Source: Enoplolaimus lenunculus
Lineage: Eukaryota > Nematoda > Enoplea > Enoplida > Thoracostomopsidae
NCBI GenBank assembly: GCA_030248215.1
Contig: JASANG010000259.1
Span: 62,001-126,000, forward strand
Direction of reading: 5' to 3'
Length of the DNA stretch: 64,000 nt
The position numbers and the translations under genes are program-made. The notes under the pieces were generated by a model. That model did not search any database, was not told the DNA's origin, and worked only from the letters and a program-made list of their open reading frames with translations. Of the stretch, positions 48,575 to 58,400 are shown piece by piece; within the stretch, counting starts at the first letter, position 1, and every line of letters starts with the position of its first letter.

Positions 48575-48652
48575 GATTTGTTCAGCTGCCACGTTCATAT
48601 ACAGTGTTCGTTCCTCAAAGTTCTTACTATCGCAGATATGGACGCGGATTTG
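48575..48652 (+). CDS. Orphan candidate exon
   Basis: 78 nt between a strong acceptor (TTTTTTTTCATAATTTCAG) and donor GTAAAG, open in all three frames. One frame reads FVQLPRSYTVFVPQSSYYRR then YGRGFG; the phase-0 frame reads DLFSCHVHIQCSFLKVLTIA. No family recognised. Confidence 0.2.
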
Positions 48653-49293
48653 GTAAAGTTTGTTTCAATTGTTTTTCAACTCAAAATAACCTAAGCAAAA
48701 AACACTTCGATTTCAAACTTTCAAGCCGGTACTTTTTTACAACAACTTTTTCTTAAACAACGGTAGCAGAAATTAATATTTGTTTGAGTAAAAAGTTTAT
48801 TTTGTTTGATTGGGACAGAAATCTTTGTCCGAGTTAAACTCAGCAAGTATTTCGATTACACTTACAGACAATTGATGGGTCTAAATTTTGACCATACAAA
48901 AACCTTCAACAGCCAGCAAATATTGAATCTGTAGGAATACGGTACAAAATCGATAGCTGATTGGATTATTTTTTCGTTTTGGTTAACAACAAAAGACCTC
49001 AATGGATCACATTGGTCGTTTCTGAGGGCGTCATCGAGTTTTACGTTAGCGTCGGTGTCCGGCACGGACGCTCGGTAGGAGGGAGGGGCTCGCGAAGCGC
49101 AGCTTTGGCCTCAAGTAAAACAGAATAAAATTAACCTAATAAAAGCTTTTAAACTGAATGTGATTTACAGTTGACTTTAGTTCAGAAACTCGTAGTATTT
49201 GAAGTGTTGCGTTGAAAGTAACTGAATGTTCAACTCAACTGCTGTTTAAAATGCAGCCTCCGTCCCGTGCTACGATATTTTGGCATTGCGTAG

Positions 49294-49656
49294 CAGGGTA
49301 ACAACACGAGGTCTGCCGCCGGCTCCGGCTCCGGCAAAAAATCGACCTCCTGCTCCGGGCCTGGCTCCGGTAGAATTGTTGTCGTAAGTTCTAGCAATTT
49401 TGATAGTGAAATTTTGCAACGTTTAACGTTTTAAGTTTTGGCACAATTTTGACGAAACAATTGCTGAGGTTTTGTAAAAAAAATAAGCGTAAAAGCAAAC
49501 GATTTAACAACACATGTAATATATTTGCTAAAATTAACAAATTAAACATCATTTTAACGACCTAATTTCGCCTCACTTTCGGTTTCCTCCGGCTTCACTC
49601 CGGCAAGCTTTGTTGACCTCCGGCTCCGGTATTTTTCACCTCCGGTTTTTACTCTG
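49294..49656. mobile_element. hAT-like non-autonomous element (CCGG family)
   Basis: Starts CAGGGTAACAACACGAGG, ends CTCCGGTTTTTACTCTG. Flanks TTGCGTAG / TTGCATAG match 7 of 8. Body rich in GGCTCCGG. Confidence 0.8.
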
Positions 49657-50248
49657 TTGCATAGGTAGAAAATCTATTCGATAAACGCTTATAGTTTTTA
49701 AATATTGTCTATTTTTAACTGTGCTCATGTCACGTTTAATAGGTGAGGGGATATATTTAGTGCACACGCCATACAACAGGTTCAGCTTTGAGTTAAAAAG
49801 ATAAAAATGTTAACATTTTAAACTTTTTTTAATTTCAGATATTCCAGAATAAACACTAATTGATGGACCTTGATTGAAAACACAGTTCGATCTGAACAAT
49901 TGTTGAAGTCTCCGTTGACATTTTAACGCATTCTGTTCAAACTTTTATTGGCGCTGTAAAATTTGTTTGTCGATCCCACATTTGATGTTTTAGGAGATTC
50001 TGATTTTTATGCGCAAAAATTCACAATTTATTCTCTAATTTTGGACCAGCGCAAACACGGACGTCGTAGCCCGGAATGTTTTAGGGGTCAAAATTATTTA
50101 CATGAGCTTAGCCTATGAAGTTTTTGTAAACTTTTTCAGTTGGTGCCACAAGAAATCATCTTTTTTTAAATTTTCATTGAACCTAACTTAACCAATTGTT
50201 CAAAATTACGGCTACGCCACGCCTGCGAAACTAATAATGTTAATTTTA

Positions 50249-50446
50249 CACTGCAAATATGGTGAGTCAAATTGACTCGCTCTGAAATAGGCTTTTCCGG
50301 ACTACACAAACTGAGTCAAATTCGACTCACTGAACGATATGGGTGAGCCGAATTTGACTCTGGCGGAGTCGAATTTGACACAGTTTGTGTAGTCTGGAAA
50401 AACCTATTTCAGAGAGAGTCAATTTGGCTAACTATTTTTTGTGAAG
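50249..50446. mobile_element. Mariner-like near-palindromic MITE, copy 4
   Basis: CACTGCAAATATGGTGAGTC at the left, ACTATTTTTTGTGAAG at the right, TA flanks, GAGTCAAATTCGACTC inside. Confidence 0.85.
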
Positions 50447-50995
50447 TATCTATACGAAGTATCGGTTTTGCAACGATATACGAGCAGCTATGTATGATCT
50501 TTGACCATTTTGCTTGCATGAGTTTGCAGAAATTCTACTTTGATGCAAAAAATAAATAACCGCGTTGACGCAATATTCAACACAAGGCGACCAATTAAAC
50601 AGTTTCACATACTGTATACGTTTGCATATAAAACAAGCTATAATTCTTGTTGCACTCTATTATGAAATTACAAACATCTCACAACCAATTATAACAATTG
50701 ACAGCTAAAATCATGATCCATAGTTTTAAATGCACGTAGCACCTGCTGCCATTTAACTGATACGTCTTATAACTGTCGAAACAGTAAAATGTGAGCATTA
50801 GCCGTTTTTACCATTTTCGCTTTACATCTGTTTCACAACTAAAACACAGATTCAGATCTTAGCTGTTGCGTGTCTCTATTCGGAAAAGCTATTACTAACT
50901 GGTGATAGCTGCTATAATCATTTGAGAATTCGACCGTAAACTTTAAACGAACAAATCCATTCTTCAACTCTCAACTTATTTATATTAGAAAATTC

Positions 50996-51148
50996 GGCCT
51001 ATGTAAAGATGAGGGGCGGGATGTTTTTCTGTGGGACTAGAATAGAGTAAGCTAAAACATTAGACTAATTTTTTGCTCGACTTAGGATTAGGCTTAGACT
51101 TAGGAATATGCTTACAATACCGTACCGACCCTGTTCTTTACAATGTCA
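50996..51148. mobile_element. GGCC/TTAGGC element, subfamily A
   Basis: Starts GGCCTATGTAAAGATGAGGG, ends CCCTGTTCTTTACAATGTC, with shortened TTAGGC core. Confidence 0.75.
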
Positions 51149-52080
51149 GGAAATTCTAATGGTTTAAAGCCTGTCACAGGACCATAATTTGATTACTGTC
51201 TTACGGTGATTGTTTCAAGTGCAATACATGGTTTAAATTAATGTTTTTTAAGTTAAATATTTTTAGTTTATTCATATTCATTAAACGACGATGTAATATT
51301 TACAATATAGTCGAACGTGTGACGCAACCGATTTGTTTTCATTAAAAATAAACTCAATTTTTGTAAAAAATACAAAATTCTTAAATTATTTATTAGTTGG
51401 AAAATAGTCGAAGCTGGGCACATTTTATGATATTTTTTGCCTCACAGTAAATTAATGCGCATTTGTCACTGTTTCTGCAATGAAATAAAACTGTGTTGTC
51501 GTGGTATTTTATTTTACAAATTTGCGTATTTGCTATCAAAAGTAAAATGAAAATATAAAATTTTATAAAAATCACAACTGTAACTTGCACTTGACATCAA
51601 TTTATATGAATACAATAAATATCAAGCAGAAGCTATAAAATTATCAGTTCAGCCAATGATGATGAATCAATTGCTAAAAAATTTCATGACTTGAAAACGC
51701 TTTCGTACCGATACGCTTCCCTTTTAGTGGTTAAAAATCTAAAACCTTATTGTTATTCTAGTGCTGAAATAATAATAAATTTTTTTAACACATTCAATTT
51801 GCATACGTTTATAAAATTCAGCTGGAACGTTGTCCAAAATACGTATGTGTGGCGTTTTAGCTTAAATTACAATAGAATGATTTGAATACAAAAACTTTAA
51901 TTTAAAATTAGATTAAAACCAACTCAGTGTACAAATCGATTGGTTCAACAATCGCATTACAAAAAGTATGTTTGGTATTGTGAAAATGCGGCATTATAAG
52001 CTATTATTAATAATTGTATTCAAGTGCGATGTTTAAACGTTGCAGTTAAATTGGAACTCAGTCGCTAAATTTATAACATC

Positions 52081-52200
52081 GGTCCATGAAAAGATCAGGG
52101 GCGGAATCATTTTCTGTAGGACTGCAATAGAGTAAGCTTTAAGCTTTTGACAATTTTTTGCTTGAATTAGGCTTAAGCTTAGGCTTAGAGAATGCTTATA
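52081..52200. mobile_element. GGCC/TTAGGC element, subfamily A, 3'-truncated
   Basis: Left end GGTCCATGAAAAGATCAGGG and GCTTAAGCTTAGGC core; the right terminus is missing. Confidence 0.6.
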
Positions 52201-52289
52201 ACAATGGTTACCTGGAGCGCTCTAACGACGTTATTTCAGCAGGGTATATCCTCAAGGAAATTTTCCGATCTCAACGACTCAGCAATCAG

Positions 52290-52455
52290 GCCCGTAGCCA
52301 GCTCAGCTTGCTATGTGAGGCTAAAATTTTTTCAAGATGGGCATACAAGAGTTTTCGTTGACTTACAAGTGAATTTGAAAACTTTCAAGGGGGGGCAAAA
52401 TTTTTCCTGCGGAAGCTGAGCCCGGCATGGCCCCCCTTAGCTGCGGTCCCGCTCA
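52290..52455. mobile_element. GGCCCGTAGCC family repeat
   Basis: Starts GGCCCGTAGCCAGCTCAGCT, ends CCCCTTAGCTGCGGTCCCG. CTCAG occurs on both sides as a possible target duplication. Confidence 0.6.
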
Positions 52456-53797
52456 GAATATTTTCTATACTGAAACCTGTTACAAGTTATTTTTTGTTGA
52501 CAGCAGAAGTTTTGGCAAAATTTATTCCCACTGTCTCTTACCTTGAATACACCATTTATGGCATAATCTGCAAAAACTGCTAAACAACAAGCAGGTTATT
52601 CAAGCCGGCTATCGGTTCCATAATAGGCTTCGTTAGTAAAACTACTAAAAGTCTCTAGCAATAACGCTTCCACTGTAAACCGTTTTTCTTATTGGGTTTA
52701 ATCGTTTATTAAAAATGTTGCACAAAATTTATTTGGTTTCGGCTCAACAGTGGCAAATGTGGATCAAAACGAATCGGACCAAATTTAGCTTCAAACGGTG
52801 AAGACACGGGCGTAGACAGAATTTTGGAAAAGTGTCACATCCTATGCCAGATTCGAAACGGGGTTTTCTTTGGTTGCTAAAGATGATCAACAACCTGGGT
52901 GTAAACGGATAAGTAACCGAAACGAAACCAGATATATAATGGTTACGATAAAACGGAAACAGAAAACGGATATTGAGGTTATAAAAGTTTCAAGGATGTT
53001 TTGTTCTTTGCCAACACAATTGAGGCATGCAAATGTTCACCGGGCTTTTTAAATCTTTAGAATGCACCGAATTTTTTTAAGATTTTGGTCAAACGCTATA
53101 AATTATATTTGATATCGAACAATTGAAGCATAATAACTTTAAAAAAATTGTGAAACTTTGCTCATAAAATAACGGATTTTCCCGTATTTCTGTAACTAAA
53201 CCGGACACCAACATTCACCGGAAACGGACGAATATACAGTCACACCCTGCAACCGTGGACAAAAAATCGTAGGGGTTTTGATGATTGCAACCTCCCGCTA
53301 CTTTCACAATTCATTCAAGATATAAATTAAAATTAAAATTCTATTCGTCAAATCTACATATAATATAGTTCAGTATATTTAGAATATAATAACGTTTATT
53401 ATTGAATTTTAACCATTTTGACTGGTGGTTAAGTATACGAAATATATTTTTCTCCGAGCAACTTTTGTCCTAAAGCGACCAGTCAGATACAATTACTGCC
53501 TTCTATTGCTTGATGATGCACAAATTAGGCTTTTCTATAACTGCCAAATAATTTAATTTAAAGCTGGGAATTATGGTATGAAAGTATTATCGTAAAAAAT
53601 AAAAGAATGAAGCAGAAGTTTTTATACTTCATACATTTCAAGTATCAAGGACGGTTGCAACCGACGTTAGAACACATTAGAACCACTGGGGTTTTTAGAA
53701 GATAAGCATTTTTCCATTATAGGTGGTCCGGACGACGCTGCAATTCAGGATTATTATTTACAGATTGGATATATTCTAAAACTATAGCGCCACCCGA

Positions 53798-54072
53798 AAG
53801 CCCTATTCACACGTGCAAGCTTTTTTCTGCGAGAACTTACAGCTGTAAATTGCACGCAGAACTTGCCTTTTTCATCAACCAATGAGAAAGCGGCTGCAAT
53901 AAATTCAGTGAAATTGCATGGTTGTTTACACATGTGAACTAAATTACTAGCAATGATTTTTAATGATTTATTTGCAGCTGCAAGTTTTTCGAAAGGGATT
54001 TTGGACAAAACGTGCAAATACAAGTTGCAGCTGCAAGTTCTTGCAGCAAAAACTTTCACGTGTGAATAGGAA
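53798..54072. mobile_element. AAGCC-family TIR element, copy 4
   Basis: Left AAGCCCTATTCACACGTGCA, right CTTTCACGTGTGAATAGGAA. CAGCTGCAAG motifs inside. The minus-strand open frame in it is a shadow. Confidence 0.8.
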
Positions 54073-55099
54073 TTTACCGAAAAATGTTCCGATTAAGCCC
54101 TAAAAATGGATGTCGAATGTACACTTGCCATCCAATAAATATACACTCACTGGAAAACTCATGCGGTTGCTCAAGTTATAACTTGGGCAGTCCGGAACAC
54201 GTTTTGTCTCATGTTAATTCGATCACTACATGAAACGGTGTAATTTAAATTGCAGATATGCTGACACAATGCGAATATCACATGAGATTGCTTTAAAAAC
54301 CTCTACTCTCAAGTAATCATAGTATACAAGCACCTATTTGTCACATAATACTATAGGACGTATACCAATATCATATGATATTCCAAAATTCTACTAAACA
54401 CAACACGAATTACTCAGTACAATGCAATTTCTGCGCAGTAATAAAATAATAAAAAGTTAAATAACGTAGCAGTGATTAATTTGGAACGCCCGAACTGGCA
54501 GAAATGTTTCCATTTCCGAAAAGAAGTTTTCCGTATAAATATTCCTAAATACAAGCAGTTCAAATTTCAAATATTTAGTATATGATATTCTACAGGGTAT
54601 TCAAGCTAGCTTACCACAACATTGCTTCAAACGTGTCATATGATAACGAATATGATATATTACATTATACAGACAGCGACTGTCACATCAGAGTACCAGG
54701 CAACTTAAATTATTGAGTTTATCTGTGGAATAACCTGCTGATAAAATGTTAACCGCTATTGTAATAGCGACAAAACGTGTTCCAGGATGCCTCATTTATA
54801 ATGTGACCCCGCACCAGGGTAGCTAAATTTGCTCCACCCAGTTTTAGAATACTGATTACGAAGTTTTGAAATGCACATTAAATTGAATACTTTTAACATA
54901 TGTTAATAATATCTATGCGCATTGGCAAATAACTTTTTGAAAATGAAAATTTAAAAAAATATGAAGATATTTTGCAATTATTAGTAAGGCTACACAGTTT
55001 GTTGCAATATTAATTAATGTCGAATCATATAAGTAACATATTTGCATACGTAAGAAAATTAAAATAATCATCAGATTAACTTTCAAGCGAACTCTCAGT

Positions 55100-55408
55100 A
55101 TGACTTTGGACAATTTCAAATCAAATTCAATTTTGTCAACACTGTCATCAGTCCCTGCTCAACAAATTACTCAAAACAACTCGGAGCTAAATTTGCGGCT
55201 TGAACCAAGCCAGTCACCACAGCCGATGTTATTATTCCTTGGTCTTCTTATCGTTCCAATTGGGACAATTTTTGGAAACATTCTAGTCGTCCTTGCAATT
55301 ACTACAGAACGCTCGTTGAGAACGACAACCAACTTCCTGTTACTCAGTCTTGCGATTGCAGATTTGTTAATCGGTGTCTGCGTTATGCCACTGTCAATCT
55401 ATTTTATT
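55100..55408 (+). CDS. D2-like receptor exon 1, N-terminus to TM2
   Basis: ATG at 55100 encodes a 42-residue Ser/Gln-rich extracellular start, then TM1 and TM2 ([20 protein letters not shown]), and ends FI before donor GTGAGT, phase 0. A CTCTCAG sits just upstream of the ATG, so a 5' non-coding exon is possible. Confidence 0.9.
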
Positions 55409-58400
55409 GTGAGTATATAAGGGTCGCTTACGTTAGTCAAATAACATTGGCACCTGAAATATACTTCGAGAAGTCCGAAAATGGGGTCCAGCGGAGAAAA
55501 GTATACATAAACTGGTTTTGTCACAAACTGTCCAATATTAATAGATTTTTTGGCCAATGTAACGAATCGGGACGGAACAGTATAATAAGCTTATTCCCTA
55601 GCATAAGCCTAAGCCTCAACCTCAGCGTAAGCATAAGAATTAGTTTATTCCTAAGCCTAAGCCTAAGCCTAAGCCGAGCAAAAAAATTACTCAAAAGCTT
55701 AATCTTATTCTGTTCTAGTTCCACACAAAAACGTTCCGCCCCTGATCTTTACATGGGGCGATTTTTTCATAGTTAACCTATACAAAAATTGTTTGTAGGA
55801 AATAAATGAATATGGTTGAACCAGCGTACCACTATGTCTATAAGCTGCTGGCGCTAATGTTTGACAACCATATTCCGTTCATTAAAATGGCCAAATTGTA
55901 AAAAAAATTCAGCTCAGACTATTTTACGACACACGTGGGTCGCTACGCTGCCACAACAAACCAAAGTATACAGCTCTTTTGTTTTAACTGACTCATGTAA
56001 AAATCAGGGGCGAATCATTTGCCTGTGGCAATGGAATCGAATAAGTTTTAAAGGTTTACAATAATTTTTTTGCTTAGGCTTACACTTAAGCAGGTATAAG
56101 CTGTTTCTTACTTTTAGGCTTAGGCTTTAGCAATATGTTTATATTACTGTCGAATTACTGTGTTGACCCTAATAAGAGGGGGTCCCCATTTTGAGTCCGA
56201 ATGAATTGAAGTCCGTATCCCTAATAAGATTTCGTAAGCGGATATAGTCCCTAAACCCTAATTACAGTCTATAAATGTCAATTAACCCTAATTGTAGCAC
56301 ATAATGACTCCAGCACCAAATAAATTGAGTTCGAAACTTTAAAACGTACTTAAATTTTGAAAGTACATTCCTGTATAACCTTGCATTATCGCTCAAGCTA
56401 TTGACACAACATATTTAATTCAACGGATAGTTGCACTACCGGATATATATCAGTAAGAAAGGGCGGCGGAGCGTGGGTTAAAAATAAATAACAGTCCGTA
56501 GCCGAATAACAAGGGGGTGCCCTCTGGAGAGGCCAAATAAATATCAGTTCCCCCCTCTCTTATTTGGGTCAATACAGTAAGCGTAATCTCTTACACGGAT
56601 ATATTAATTTGTTTACAGACCAACAATTTTAATTGGGAATTGCCAAGCTTCACATGCGATCTATTTATAACAGTTGACGTCACTGTAAGCACGTCATCAA
56701 TTGTGCATTTAACTGCAATAAGCATCGACAGGTAAGCGATTATAATTATGGCCAATGTTACTTTCAGGGCAGCAACAGTAGATTAAGCGTATTCCTAAGC
56801 CTGTGCCTAAGCCTAAGCGTTGCAAAAATAAATTCCTAAGCCTACGCCTAAGCCGAAGCGTTAGCCTAAGCAAAGAAATGTAATCTAGAATCAAAACCTA
56901 CTCTTTTATAAACTCATCAGACACCTTAACGCCCCTTAAATTAACATAGGCCATAATCATTATTAACGGAACAAAAATACTCCGTCAAATGTAACCTGAG
57001 CCCGTTTGAGGTCTTCAGAGTATAATTTTTCGGATCCTGTAACGTATTGCCTCATAGGCGTTTGATAATAAGCTAGAAAATTTGCGCCAAGACCACAGCG
57101 CTGACCTGTGTCTGTTTTTCTTTGTTCCTCACGAATTACTTAGTAAACATCTTCTCTTACAACGGTCCTACCGATGGGCTGGTAGCCTTTTGGCCATTAC
57201 CAGCACGGCCGGTTGATTCGGCGTTTCCGACTGAAAACGAAAACGTTTGTCTTACTGAAATTTTTCTATAACAATTAAATTCAGCTATTATGAAATCGGT
57301 CTTTGATTAACCCTTTCTCACATGAATATTGTCAATTTCATATGAGATGTAATTCCAAGGTAAGATTCGATCCCCAGTCTCAGGGGCGGGAGGCGTTTAC
57401 GATGACCACTGAGCTATAGGAGCTTGACGCTCGAGCCCGAAGGGGCTGTCACATCTTGTAGAGATTTTGTACTGCACATATATGTTAAAATTGTTAAACA
57501 CTGCTTACAGTGTCTGTATTGCTCGTATATTATTGTATTTAGTTGCTCATAATACTCTATGAGTGAGAGGGTTAAAGATTTTTCACCTCGTTGCATTTTT
57601 GGTGACAAAATTATGACGCGTTGTTTGGTATTCAAATGTACAGCGTATCAGGCACTTATGTATTCTATTTTTAAAATATTTTTACTTTGACTTTAACAGC
57701 TGCAACATTCTAAATAATATTGATTGTAATGTTTTGAAATGCCGACCCCACCTCTGAGATATGTACGGTGTTAAAATGTAATTTTTCAGATACATCGCAG
57801 TAGTCAGACACGTCGAATATCAAACCACAACGCATACTCGACGAATATTTGTTATAATGATAGTAACGTGGAGTTTCAGCATCGCTCTCGCGATGTCGTT
57901 GTGCTTATTCAACGGAACTCAAATCGAAACTCGTCAATCCTGTATTCAGCAGGCATCGGACGTCTCTTCGGATTTTTATTCGGCAGATCAACTCGTACGC
58001 CAACAACTACAACACCGCAACCATCACCACCACCAACAACAACTTATTAACCAGTCAGCGGCTGTCATGCAACATTTTCAAATTCAAAATCATAAATTTT
58101 GCGGAATAAGCAGTATCGATTTTATAATCTACGCTTCGATTGGATCATTTTACATTCCGGCAGCTGTTATGATCACAATGTACGCAATAGTATTTCGAAC
58201 GTTGAAATCACGAATGGCTGGAGTAATATTTCGTGAATCTACTGCGGCACAAATTGGTCGAGTCCGAGCGCTCAACACCGCCGTTGGGACCATCGACCCT
58301 GTAACAGGGCGTCGATTTCGTCAAGTCTGTGGCGGTGGAAATGAACCCAATGGTTCGTTTGCCGGATTTGACATCGATCTCAATGACTCTGGTCATGAAT

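Larger units (their letters stand above)
33097..55099. other. 22-kb repeat-rich region between dysf-like gene and D2-like receptor
   Basis: Holds the 3' UTR of the dysf-like gene (no nearby AATAAA; the first clear one is at 34839-34844), many TIR elements, and several isolated open patches with splice-like borders that are listed separately. No complete gene could be assembled. Upstream non-coding exons of the receptor may also lie here. Confidence 0.5.

Noticed and set aside
49022-49080. Minus-strand open frame rich in Asp and Arg codons
   Set aside because: The 5' part is made of the dispersed CCGGACGC/GACGG repeat type, and no splice structure supports a gene.
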